Origin: Pseudomonas asplenii
GTDB taxonomy: Bacteria; Pseudomonadota; Gammaproteobacteria; Pseudomonadales; Pseudomonadaceae
NCBI RefSeq assembly: GCF_001293465.1
Contig: NZ_JSYZ01000007.1
Location: forward strand, 169,220-233,219
Length of the DNA: 64,000 nucleotides
Direction of reading: 5' to 3'
This document shows, piece by piece, positions 17,101 to 25,793 of this stretch; the stretch's first letter is position 1, and each line of letters opens with the position of its first letter. Under the pieces are notes generated by a model. That model was not told where the DNA came from and ran no database searches. It saw only the letters and a program-made list of their open reading frames with translations. The position numbers were made by a program, and so were the translations under genes.

Positions 17101-18666
17101 ATGATCAGCGCTGCGTTGGAGATTCAGGGAGAAGGTTTGATTCAGGTCAGCGAACCGGTCCACGTGCCCGTCCCTTCAACGGGAGGGAAGACGTTGTCAT
17201 CGGTGGTAAGCGTCAACCCCAACAAGAAGAAAGTGCTGTTCGTCACCTCCGAGTTCGCCGACCTGGTCAAGGCCGGCGGCCTGGGCGATGTCTCGGCGGC
17301 GCTGCCACGGGCCATGCGCCACCTGCATGATGTGCGGGTGCTGATTCCCGGCTACCCGCAAGTGCTGGACAGCGACAACCCGATCCATATCGTCGGCGAG
17401 CTCGCCGGCCACGCGGCTCTGCCCCCCTGCCGGATCGGGCGCATGGACATGCCCGACGGCCTGGTGATCTACGTGCTGATCTGCCCCGAACTCTACGAGC
17501 GCGATGGCACCCCGTACGGTGCCAACAACGGCCGCGACTGGCCGGACAATCACATCCGCTTCGCCCGCCTGGGCCTGGCCGCGGCCGACATCGCCGCCAA
17601 CCTGGGCCAGATCCACTGGACCCCGGACCTGGTCCATGCCCATGACTGGCCCGCCGGCCTGGCCCCGGCCTACATGCACTGGCGCGGCCAGCGCACGCCG
17701 ACCCTGTTCACCATCCACAACCTCGCCTATCAGGGCGTGGTCAGCCTGGCCTGCTGCCCGGAGCTGGGTATTCCGGCCCACGCCCTGCAACAGGAAGGCA
17801 TGGAGTTCTACGGCAAACTGTCGTTCCTCAAGGCCGGCATGGCCTACTCCAGCCACATCACCACGGTCAGCGCCACCTACGCCGAGGAGATCACCACCCC
17901 GGAATTCGGCTGCGGCCTGGACGGCTTCCTTGCCAGCAAGACCTACCAGGGCCTGCTCAGCGGCATCCCCAACGGCATCGACGAAAGCTGGGACGCGGCC
18001 ACCGACCATCACCTGGTCCAGCCCTTCCACATCGGCGACTGGGAGGGCAAGGCGGTCAATGCCGCCCACGTGCGCCAGTTGTTCGGCCTCGAAGCATCCA
18101 CCGGCCCGCTGTTCGCCGTGGTCTCGCGGCTGGTCTACCAGAAGGGCCTGGACCTCACCCAGGCGGTGAGCGAGTTCATCGTCCGCTCCGGCGGCCAGAT
18201 CGCGATCATCGGTCGTGGCGAGCCGGAGGAAGAGGAAGCCATGCGCCAGCTGGCCCTGCGCTTCCCCGGTCGGATCGGCGTACGCATCGGCTTCAACGAA
18301 ACCGATGCCCGACGCATGTTCGCCGGCAGCGACTTCCTGCTGATGCCCTCGCGCTACGAGCCCTGCGGCCTCAGCCAGATGTATGCCCAGCGCTTCGGCT
18401 CGCTGCCGGTGGCGCGCAACACCGGCGGCCTGGCCGATACCATTGAGGACGGCGTGACCGGTTTCCTCTTCGACGAATCCACCGTGCAAAGCTACGAGTC
18501 GGCGCTGCGCCGGGCCTTCAAGGTGTTCGCCTACCCGCCGCTGCTCAATGCCATGCGCTGCCGCGCCATGGCCGCACCGTTCAACTGGTGCAAGGCGGTG
18601 GAGCCCTACGCCGAGCTCTATGAAACCTTGGTCGCCAATTCCCGGAGCAGGTCGGGCAAGCACTGA
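17101..18666 (+). CDS. glgA: Glycogen (starch) synthase, GT5 family
   Basis: A 521-aa glucosyltransferase that extends alpha-1,4-glucan from a nucleotide-activated glucose. The family motif KxGGL appears as KAGGLGDVSAALPR with Lys57 (nucleotide-sugar binding). Further hallmarks are HAHDWPAGLAPAY, LFTIHNLAYQG and the C-terminal donor-site block PSRYEPCGLSQMYAQRFG followed by NTGGLADT. About 40 extra N-terminal residues precede the usual first strand (KKKVLFVTSEFADL), compared with the 477-aa E. coli enzyme. The start at 17101 is supported by GGGAGAGG; the frame opens 53 codons earlier. It heads the operon glgA-treZ-malQ-treY. No glgC (ADP-glucose pyrophosphorylase) is in the window, so the donor must come from elsewhere. 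Confidence 0.95.
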   Translation: MISAALEIQGEGLIQVSEPVHVPVPSTGGKTLSSVVSVNPNKKKVLFVTSEFADLVKAGGLGDVSAALPRAMRHLHDVRVLIPGYPQVLDSDNPIHIVGELAGHAALPPCRIGRMDMPDGLVIYVLICPELYERDGTPYGANNGRDWPDNHIRFARLGLAAADIAANLGQIHWTPDLVHAHDWPAGLAPAYMHWRGQRTPTLFTIHNLAYQGVVSLACCPELGIPAHALQQEGMEFYGKLSFLKAGMAYSSHITTVSATYAEEITTPEFGCGLDGFLASKTYQGLLSGIPNGIDESWDAATDHHLVQPFHIGDWEGKAVNAAHVRQLFGLEASTGPLFAVVSRLVYQKGLDLTQAVSEFIVRSGGQIAIIGRGEPEEEEAMRQLALRFPGRIGVRIGFNETDARRMFAGSDFLLMPSRYEPCGLSQMYAQRFGSLPVARNTGGLADTIEDGVTGFLFDESTVQSYESALRRAFKVFAYPPLLNAMRCRAMAAPFNWCKAVEPYAELYETLVANSRSRSGKH

Positions 18667-18674
18667 GGAGTGGC

Positions 18675-18682
18675 CACGGATG
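18675..18682 (+). promoter_or_regulatory. Possible RsmA/RsmE (CsrA) site on the treZ start codon
   Basis: CACGGATG fits the RsmA/E core CANGGANG exactly and contains the treZ ATG (18680). It lies four bases after the Shine-Dalgarno GAGGAG (18665-18670), so a bound protein would cover the initiation region. The core is short and could occur by chance. Confidence 0.35.
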
Positions 18683-20485
18683 TCACTAAGGACTCTGGAA
18701 ACCTGGTCCCACGGCGCGGTCATGCTCGACGCGGAACACACCCGTTTCGCGTTGTGGGCACCGGACGCCTTCTACGTCAGCGTCGAGCTGGAGGATGGCC
18801 GCTCCCTGGCCATGCTGCCGCAGAACGACGGCTGGTTCACGTTGGAAACCCGCTGCGCCGCCGGGACCCGCTACCGTTACAACATCGACGGCGAACTGCA
18901 GGTCTGCGACCCGGCTTCCCGCTCCCAGGCCGGCGGGATAGCCGAACCGAGCCAGGTGGTCGACCCCCTCGCCTATCACTGGCGACACAAGGACTGGCAG
19001 GGACGGCCCTGGCACACCGCGATCATCTATGAGCTGCATGTCGGCGCCCTCGGCGGCTACCGCGCGGTGGAGCAGCACCTGCCGCGCCTGGCCGAACTGG
19101 GCATCACCGCCATCGAACTGATGCCCCTGGCCGAGTTCCCCGGCGAACGCAACTGGGGCTACGACGGCGTACTGCCCTACGCGCCGCAATCGAGCTATGG
19201 AACGCCCGAAGACCTCAAGCACCTGATCGACAGCGCCCACGGTCATGGCCTGGCAGTGATCCTCGACGTGGTCTACAACCACTTCGGCCCGGACGGCAAC
19301 TATCTGGGGCGCTACGCCCGGGACTTCTTCCGCGAGGACCGCACGACCCCCTGGGGTGCCGCCATCGACTTCCAGCGCCGCGAAGTGCGCAGCTTCTTCA
19401 TCGACAACGCGCTGATGTGGCTGCTGGAGTACCGCTTCGACGGCCTGCGCCTGGATGCGGTGCACGCGATCGACGACTCGACCTTCCTGCGCGAACTGTC
19501 CCGGCAGGTGCGCCGTCAGGTCGACCCGGCGCGCCACGTGTGGCTGACCGTGGAGAACGAATTCAACCAGGCCAGCCTCCTGGAAGAAGCCTATGACGGC
19601 CAATGGAACGACGACGGCCACAACGCCCTGCACGTGCTGCTGACCGGGGAGACCGAGGCGTATTACGCCGACTATGCCAAGGAAACCACCCACAAGCTGG
19701 CGCGCTGCCTGAGCCAGGGTTTCGTCTACCAGGGCCACCCCAACCGCCACGGTCGCTGCCGCGGCGAACCCAGCGCCCACCTGCCGCCCAGCGCGTTCAT
19801 CCTGTTTCTGCAGAACCACGACCAGATCGGCAACCGCGCCTTCGGTGAACGCCTCAACCAGCTGTGCCCGCCACAGGCCCTGCGCGCGGCCACCGTGCTG
19901 TTGCTGTTGTCGCCGATGATCCCGCTGTTGTTCATGGGCGATGAAACCGGCGCCGAGGAACCGTTCCTGTTCTTCACCGACCACCACGGCGAACTGGCCG
20001 ATGCCGTACGTGAAGGCCGGCGCGGGGAATTCGCCGAATTCGCCGGTTTCGCCGACCCGCAACGCCGCGCGCGGATTCCCGACCCGAACGCCGCGGCCAC
20101 CTTCGAAACCTCGCGACCGAACCTGGTCCCGACCACCGAGGGCAACCGTGGCGCCACCGCGCAGCTCTACCGCCAACTGCTGCAGATCCGCCACCGTGAA
20201 CTGCTGCCCCGCCTGCCCGGCACCCAGGCACTGGACGCCGAGGTGCTGGCCGAGGGAGCCATCAGCGCACGCTGGCGCCTGGGCGATGGCAGCCTGCTGC
20301 GTATCGACCTGAACCTGGGGCCCGAGCCGGTCGAACAGGGCGCCGACGGAGTGATCCGTTGGCTGTTCGAAAGCACCGCCGGGGCCGCCCGGCAACTGGA
20401 TGAAGGCCAACTGGCGCCCTACTGCGCGCTGGTCGGCCTGAGCAACGACGATGACCCGTCGACCCTCGATGGAGAACGCCCATGA
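18680..20485 (+). CDS. treZ: Maltooligosyltrehalose trehalohydrolase
   Basis: A 601-aa GH13 enzyme that cuts trehalose from the end of maltooligosyl-trehalose. An N-terminal CBM48-like domain (TRFALWAPDAFYVSVEL) precedes the catalytic barrel. Active-site residues are visible: nucleophile Asp259 in FDGLRLDAVHAI, acid/base Glu292 in LTVENEFN, and the third Asp in FLQNHDQIGN. The start at 18680 is set by GAGGAG nine bases upstream and by homology of the N-terminus; the frame opens 44 codons earlier inside glgA. The ribosome site overlaps the glgA stop. It overlaps malQ by ATGA. With TreY it forms the glucan-to-trehalose route. Confidence 0.95.
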   Translation: MSLRTLETWSHGAVMLDAEHTRFALWAPDAFYVSVELEDGRSLAMLPQNDGWFTLETRCAAGTRYRYNIDGELQVCDPASRSQAGGIAEPSQVVDPLAYHWRHKDWQGRPWHTAIIYELHVGALGGYRAVEQHLPRLAELGITAIELMPLAEFPGERNWGYDGVLPYAPQSSYGTPEDLKHLIDSAHGHGLAVILDVVYNHFGPDGNYLGRYARDFFREDRTTPWGAAIDFQRREVRSFFIDNALMWLLEYRFDGLRLDAVHAIDDSTFLRELSRQVRRQVDPARHVWLTVENEFNQASLLEEAYDGQWNDDGHNALHVLLTGETEAYYADYAKETTHKLARCLSQGFVYQGHPNRHGRCRGEPSAHLPPSAFILFLQNHDQIGNRAFGERLNQLCPPQALRAATVLLLLSPMIPLLFMGDETGAEEPFLFFTDHHGELADAVREGRRGEFAEFAGFADPQRRARIPDPNAAATFETSRPNLVPTTEGNRGATAQLYRQLLQIRHRELLPRLPGTQALDAEVLAEGAISARWRLGDGSLLRIDLNLGPEPVEQGADGVIRWLFESTAGAARQLDEGQLAPYCALVGLSNDDDPSTLDGERP

Positions 20486-22563
20486 GCGATGCGCAACTTG
20501 AAATACTCGCCAGCCGGGCGGGCCTGGCCGTTGACTGGATCGACGCCAATGGCCGGCCGCAGAAGGTCCGGCCCGAGGTCCTGCGCAAGGTGCTGGCCGG
20601 CCTCGGCCACCCGGCCCATGACGAGGCCGCCATCGAGGCCAGCCTGCTGGAACTGCAACTGGCGCAACAGGACCAGCAACTGCCGCCACTGCTGACGGCG
20701 GACGTCGACAAGGGCCTGGACCTGGCCCGCTATTTCGCCCCCGACACCCCCTGCGAGGTCCACCTGGAAAACGGCTCGGTGCTCCGTCTGCGGCTGGACA
20801 ACGAAGCGGTCCTGCCCGGGGTGGTGCCGGTCGGCTATCAGACGGTGCGCATCGACGGCCAGCAGTTCACCCTGGCCGTGGCCCCCGCCACCTGCTTCAG
20901 CGTCGACGCGGCCACCGACACCCGCCCGGCCCGGGCCTGGGGCCTCGGGGTACAGCTCTATAGCCTGCAACGCACGGCCGACGGTGGTTTCGGCGACACC
21001 CAAGCCCTGGAGGAACTGGCCCGGGCCGCCGGCGAGCGCGGGGCCGATGCCCTGGCGATCAGCCCGGTGCACGCGATGTTCAGCAGCGACCCGAGCCGCT
21101 ACAGCCCGTACTCACCGTCCAGCCGGCTGTTCCTCAACAGCCTGTATGCCGCACCGGGGGCGATCCTCGGCGAACGCGCCCTGCGCCTGGCGATCGACAG
21201 CACCGGGCTGGCCGATGAGCTGCACGCGCTGGAGCAGTTGTCGCTGATCGACTGGCCCCGCGCCGCACGGGCCAAGTACCGCCTGCTGCGCGCGCTCTAC
21301 GAGGGTTTCCGGCTCGGCGACCATCCTCTGGGCGAGGACTTCGCCAGCTTCCGCCGCGCCGGCGGCGAAGCCCTGGAAAACCACTGCCGGTTCGAGGCCC
21401 TGCAAACGCGCTGCGTCGCCCGTGGCGAAAGCGGCGACTGGCGCCACTGGCCGCAGGAGTGGCGGCAACCGGACAGCCCGGCCCTGGCCCGCTTCGCCGA
21501 GGAACACGCCGAAGACATCGAATTCCATGCCTTCAGCCAATGGCTGATCACCCGCAGCCTGGAGCGTGCGCAGGAGGCCGCGCGCAGCAGCGGCATGGCC
21601 ATCGGGCTGATCGCCGACCTGGCCGTCGGGGCCGACGGCGGCGGCAGCCAGGCCTGGAGCCGGCAGGACGAACTGCTGGCAGAGCTCACCGTCGGAGCAC
21701 CGCCGGATGTGCTCAATCGCTCGGGCCAGAGCTGGGGCATCTCCGCCTTCGCCCCCGAAGGCCTCAAGCGCCACGGTTTCCGCGCCTTCATCGAAATGCT
21801 GCGGGCCAACTTCGCCTATGCCGGCGGCCTGCGCATCGACCACATCATGGGCCTGCAACGGCTCTGGGTGATTCCCCTCGGCTCGCCGTCGAGCGACGGC
21901 GCCTACCTCTATTACCCGATCGACGACCTGCTGCGCCTGCTGGCCCTGGAGTCGTCGCGGCACCAGGCGATCGTCCTCGGCGAAGACCTCGGCACGGTAC
22001 CCGATGGCCTGCGGGAAAAGCTGATCGCCCGCTCGATCCTCGGCATGCGCGTGCTGCTGTTCGAACAGGAATACGGCCATCGCTTCAAACCTATCCTCGA
22101 CTGGCCGGACAATGCCCTGGCCACCACCACCACCCACGACCTGCCGACCCTGAATGGCTGGTGGCACGCCCGCGACATCGACTGGAACATCCGCCTCGGG
22201 CTGATCGACACCGCCACCGCCGACCACTGGCGCCAGATCCGCCAACATGAGCGCGACGGGCTGCACCGGGCCCTGAGCAACGACCCGCAGAACTTTCGCG
22301 ACGAAGCCCACGAGACCGACCAGGTCGTCGACGCCAGCGTGCGCTTCCTCGGCCACACCCGCGCCCCGCTGGTGCTGCTGCCGCTGGAGGATGCCCTGGG
22401 CGTGGAAGAGCAACCGAACCTGCCCGGTACCATCGACACCCACCCCAACTGGCGCCGGCGGCTGCCGGGCTACAGCAGCCAGCTGCTGGACGATGTCGAT
22501 GCCGCCCGGCGTCTCGAACTGCTGGCCTGCGCCCGGCTGCAGGCCGCCGAGCGTGACCGATGA
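20482..22563 (+). CDS. malQ: 4-alpha-glucanotransferase (amylomaltase), GH77
   Basis: A 693-aa GH77 disproportionating enzyme that transfers maltooligosyl units between glucans in the cytoplasm. Catalytic residues: nucleophile Asp453 in GLRIDHIMGLQRLW, acid/base Glu501 in VLGEDLGTVP and Asp553 in TTTHDLPTL. An extra N-terminal domain of about 140 residues precedes the barrel, as in the E. coli-type MalQ. It overlaps treZ and treY by 4 nt on both sides (ATGA), so its level is tied to theirs. In this operon it likely re-equalises chain lengths produced by GlgX and TreYZ so that short maltooligosaccharides are recycled. Confidence 0.95.
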   Translation: MSDAQLEILASRAGLAVDWIDANGRPQKVRPEVLRKVLAGLGHPAHDEAAIEASLLELQLAQQDQQLPPLLTADVDKGLDLARYFAPDTPCEVHLENGSVLRLRLDNEAVLPGVVPVGYQTVRIDGQQFTLAVAPATCFSVDAATDTRPARAWGLGVQLYSLQRTADGGFGDTQALEELARAAGERGADALAISPVHAMFSSDPSRYSPYSPSSRLFLNSLYAAPGAILGERALRLAIDSTGLADELHALEQLSLIDWPRAARAKYRLLRALYEGFRLGDHPLGEDFASFRRAGGEALENHCRFEALQTRCVARGESGDWRHWPQEWRQPDSPALARFAEEHAEDIEFHAFSQWLITRSLERAQEAARSSGMAIGLIADLAVGADGGGSQAWSRQDELLAELTVGAPPDVLNRSGQSWGISAFAPEGLKRHGFRAFIEMLRANFAYAGGLRIDHIMGLQRLWVIPLGSPSSDGAYLYYPIDDLLRLLALESSRHQAIVLGEDLGTVPDGLREKLIARSILGMRVLLFEQEYGHRFKPILDWPDNALATTTTHDLPTLNGWWHARDIDWNIRLGLIDTATADHWRQIRQHERDGLHRALSNDPQNFRDEAHETDQVVDASVRFLGHTRAPLVLLPLEDALGVEEQPNLPGTIDTHPNWRRRLPGYSSQLLDDVDAARRLELLACARLQAAERDR

Positions 22564-25298
22564 GCAGCCTGCGCGCCACGCTGCGCCTGCAACTGCACAA
22601 GGGTTTCCCGCTGGACGCCGCCATCGAGTGGGTGCCCTATTACGCCCGCCTGGGCATCAGCCACCTCTACGCCTCGCCACTGCTCTGCGCCCGCGCCGGC
22701 TCGATGCACGGCTATGACGTGGTCGACCCGACCCGGGTGAACCCGGAATTGGGAGGCGAGCCGGCGCTGCGACGGCTGGTGGCGGCCCTGCGCGAACACG
22801 GCATGGGCCTGATCCTCGATATCGTGTCCAACCACATGGCCGTCGGCGGTGCCGACAACCCCTGGTGGCTCGACCTGCTCGAATGGGGACGACGCAGCCC
22901 CTACGGGGAGTTCTTCGACATCCAGTGGCATTCACCGGACCCGCTGCTCGAAGGCCAGTTGCTGATGCCCTTTCTCGGCAACGACTACGGCGCGGCCCTG
23001 CAGGAAGGCTCGGTGGTGCTGCGCTTCGATGCCGAACGCGGCGGCTTCCATGTCGAGCACTACCAGCATCATTTCCCGATCTGCCCGCGGGACTACGGCC
23101 AGATCCTCGCCGACCTGCCGGAACTGGACGACCTCGCCGCCCGCTTCAAGGCCCTCAACACCCTGCCCGATGCCTACGGCCGGGCCCGGCAGTTGCGCGC
23201 GGAACTGGCCAGCCGCACCGCCAGCCACCCCGTCATCGAGGCCAGCCTGCAACGCTACGACGCCCGGGAACCGGAAGGCTTCGAGCGGCTGCACCGGCTG
23301 CTCGAACGCCAGCACTACCGGCTCGCCAGCTGGCGCACCGCTGGCGATGACATCAACTGGCGACGCTTCTTCGATGTCAATGAACTGGGCGGCCTGCGCG
23401 TCGAGCGTCCGGCGGTGTTCGAGGCCACCCACCAGAAGATCTTCCAGCTGGTCGAGGAAGACCTGGTCGACGGCTTGCGTATCGACCATGTCGACGGCCT
23501 GGCCGATCCCCGCGGCTACTGCCGCCGACTGCGGCGGCGGGTAGACGCCCTGGCGCCGGGGCGACACCTGCCGATCTACGTCGAGAAGATCCTTGGCCAG
23601 GGCGAGCAACTGCACCGCGACTGGAGGGTCGATGGCACCACCGGTTACGAATTCATGAACCAGCTGTCGCTGCTGCAGCACGATCCCCGCGGGGCCGAAC
23701 CGCTGGCCAGGCTCTGGAGCCAGCTCAGCGAGCGGCCCGCCGCGTTCGGCGAAGAAGCCCGGCTGGCGCGCCAGCAGATGCTCAACGGCTCGCTGGCCGG
23801 CGACTTCGAGAGCGTCGCCCAGGCCCTGCTGCAGGTCGCCCGGGACAATGTCATGAGCCGCGACCTGACCCTCGGTGCGATCCGCCGGGCGCTGCAGGAA
23901 CTGATCGTGCACTACCCGGTGTATCGCACCTACATCAACGCCTGCGGCCGCCCGGCCGACGACGAGCCGTTCTTCCAGCAGGCCCTGGCGGGAGCCCGTA
24001 CCACCCTCGGCGAAGCCGACTGGCCGGTGCTCGACTATCTGCAGCAGTGGCTCGGCGGCCAACCCTGGCGCCAGCGTCCACCGGGCCGCGAGCGCAAGTT
24101 GCTGCGCCACGCCAGCGTGCGCTTCCAGCAACTGACCTCGCCGACCGCCGCCAAGGCCGTCGAGGACACCGCGTTCTATCGCTCGGCGGTCCTGCTGTCG
24201 CGCAACGACGTGGGCTTTTCCACCGAACAGTTCAGCGCGCCGCCGGCGGACTTCCACCAGGCCAACCGGCAACGGCTGGCAGCCTTCCCCGACAACCTGC
24301 TGACCAGCGCCACCCATGACCACAAGCGCGGCGAGGACAGCCGGGCGCGTCTGGCCGTGTTGAGTGAATGCGCCGACACCTATACCGGCTGGGTCGGACA
24401 CTGGCGTGAGCTGGCGACTGCGCTGCGCAGCAGCCCGGACGCGCCTTCGGCTGGCGATGAGCTGATGCTCTACCAGACCCTGCTCGGCAGTTGGCCCCTG
24501 GACCTGGCCGTCGACGACCAGGCCGCCTTGCGCGACTACGCCGAACGTCTCGGCCAATGGCAGCGCAAGGCCCTGCGCGAAGCCAAGCTGCAGAGCAGTT
24601 GGAGCGCGCCGAACGAGGCCTATGAAAACGCCTGCCACGACTTTCTCCAGGCGCTGCTGCTCAAGCCCGAAGGGCTGGCACTGCGCACGGCGATCGCCAC
24701 CGCGGTGCACACCATCGCCCCGACCGGTGCGCTCAACAGCCTGGCGCAATGCCTGCTGCGCATGAGCGTGCCGGGGCTGCCGGACCTGTACCAGGGCAAC
24801 GAGTTCTGGGACTTCAGCCTGGTCGACCCGGACAACCGTCGCCCGGTGGATTTCGCCACCCGGCAAGCGGCACTTCAGGCAGCCGGCACGCCCGCGGAAC
24901 TGATCGACGACTGGCGCAGCGGACGGATCAAGCAGGCATTGATCGCCCAGACCCTGGCCGTGCGGGCCCGGCACCCGGAACTGTTCCGTCGTGGCGACTA
25001 TCAGCCCCTGGAGGTGTGTGGCGAACACGCCGAAAAGGTACTGGCCTTGCGTCGTGGCAACGCGACGCAACAGGCCATCGTGGTGGTGCCAAGGCTGGCA
25101 CATGGGTTGTTGGCCGAGGTCGGTCGGCCCTGGGTAGCCCCGGCGACGTGGGGTAATACCCGGATAAAACTGCCGCTCGCCGCCCCGCACGGCAAATTAA
25201 AGGGACTTTTTTCCGCAGGTGCAGTCACACCCCATGGGGAGCTTATGGTCGGTGACGCACTGGGAGACTTCCCGGTCAATCTCTTTACCCAAACTTGA
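22560..25298 (+). CDS. treY: Maltooligosyltrehalose synthase
   Basis: A 912-aa GH13 enzyme that converts the reducing end of an alpha-1,4-glucan into an alpha,alpha-1,1 (trehalose) linkage by intramolecular transglycosylation. Family signatures: YASPLLCARAGSMHGYDVVDPT near the N-terminus, nucleophile Asp309 in DGLRIDHVDGLADPRGY, acid/base Glu342 in YVEKILGQGEQL and SATHDHKRGEDSRAR in the C-terminal half. Length is within the range of bacterial TreY, at its upper end. It starts inside the malQ stop (ATGA). Its product is the substrate of TreZ, three genes upstream in the same transcript. Confidence 0.95.
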   Translation: MSSLRATLRLQLHKGFPLDAAIEWVPYYARLGISHLYASPLLCARAGSMHGYDVVDPTRVNPELGGEPALRRLVAALREHGMGLILDIVSNHMAVGGADNPWWLDLLEWGRRSPYGEFFDIQWHSPDPLLEGQLLMPFLGNDYGAALQEGSVVLRFDAERGGFHVEHYQHHFPICPRDYGQILADLPELDDLAARFKALNTLPDAYGRARQLRAELASRTASHPVIEASLQRYDAREPEGFERLHRLLERQHYRLASWRTAGDDINWRRFFDVNELGGLRVERPAVFEATHQKIFQLVEEDLVDGLRIDHVDGLADPRGYCRRLRRRVDALAPGRHLPIYVEKILGQGEQLHRDWRVDGTTGYEFMNQLSLLQHDPRGAEPLARLWSQLSERPAAFGEEARLARQQMLNGSLAGDFESVAQALLQVARDNVMSRDLTLGAIRRALQELIVHYPVYRTYINACGRPADDEPFFQQALAGARTTLGEADWPVLDYLQQWLGGQPWRQRPPGRERKLLRHASVRFQQLTSPTAAKAVEDTAFYRSAVLLSRNDVGFSTEQFSAPPADFHQANRQRLAAFPDNLLTSATHDHKRGEDSRARLAVLSECADTYTGWVGHWRELATALRSSPDAPSAGDELMLYQTLLGSWPLDLAVDDQAALRDYAERLGQWQRKALREAKLQSSWSAPNEAYENACHDFLQALLLKPEGLALRTAIATAVHTIAPTGALNSLAQCLLRMSVPGLPDLYQGNEFWDFSLVDPDNRRPVDFATRQAALQAAGTPAELIDDWRSGRIKQALIAQTLAVRARHPELFRRGDYQPLEVCGEHAEKVLALRRGNATQQAIVVVPRLAHGLLAEVGRPWVAPATWGNTRIKLPLAAPHGKLKGLFSAGAVTPHGELMVGDALGDFPVNLFTQT

Positions 25299-25320
25299 GT
25301 CTCTGTTCAGGAGCATGGCG

Positions 25321-25605
25321 ATGAGTACCGACGAAAAACGCATCCGCGAGTTTGCCTATCAGATCTGGGAGTCGGAGGGCCGTCCCGACGGCCAGGAGGC
25401 CCGCCACTGGGAAATGGCCCGCAAGCTGGCCGAGGCCGAGGCCCTGGCACCGAGCAGGCCGGCCACGGCCGCCAAGGCCAAGCCCAAGGCCGCCACCACC
25501 GCGGCCAAGCCGGCCGCCAAGAGCACGGCCAAGCCGGTGGCGACCAAGGCCACGGAGCCGGCCGTCAAGAAGCCCCGGGCGCCACGCAAACCGGCGGCCA
25601 GTTGA
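25321..25605 (+). CDS. DUF2934 protein with Ala/Lys/Pro-rich tail
   Basis: A 94-aa protein. The N-terminal 30 residues (EKRIREFAYQIWESEGRPDG and the following HWEMA) are the DUF2934 motif. The rest is a low-complexity tail built from Ala, Lys, Pro and Thr, with repeated AAKPAAK / KPVATK-like units, resembling histone-H1-like bacterial proteins such as AlgP. That tail suggests binding to DNA or another polyanion; the role is unknown. The start at 25321 is preferred over the ATG at 25315 because AGGAG (25309-25313) is one base from the latter but seven from the former. It follows treY by 22 nt and is probably in the same operon. The equivalent small gene is also found within the P. aeruginosa glycogen/trehalose cluster. 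Confidence 0.88.
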   Translation: MSTDEKRIREFAYQIWESEGRPDGQEARHWEMARKLAEAEALAPSRPATAAKAKPKAATTAAKPAAKSTAKPVATKATEPAVKKPRAPRKPAAS

Positions 25606-25638
25606 GCCGCTGAAGAACACCTCGATCCTCCTCTCGCT

Positions 25639-25709
25639 GGAGCCGGCTTGCCGGCTCCCACAGGGTCCGAGTCGCCCATGGATCGGGGGCGGGAACGGGC
25701 TTGCCCGCC
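25639..25709. repeat. Pair of REP elements between DUF2934 gene and glgX
   Basis: GGAGCCGGC-TT-GCCGGCTCC (25639-25658) is a perfect 9-bp hairpin with a 2-nt loop. A second unit, GCGGGAACGGGCTTGCCCGC (25690-25708), carries the GGGCTTGCCCGC core seen at 36914 and 41078. They fill most of the 188-nt gap and could lower read-through into glgX. Confidence 0.75.
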
Positions 25710-25793
25710 AATTGCCCCCTCAGGCATGCCCCCACAAAAGTCCGAACGGTGTCGGGGATATTTGAAGGGCCACCACTCTCAGCAGGAGCACCC

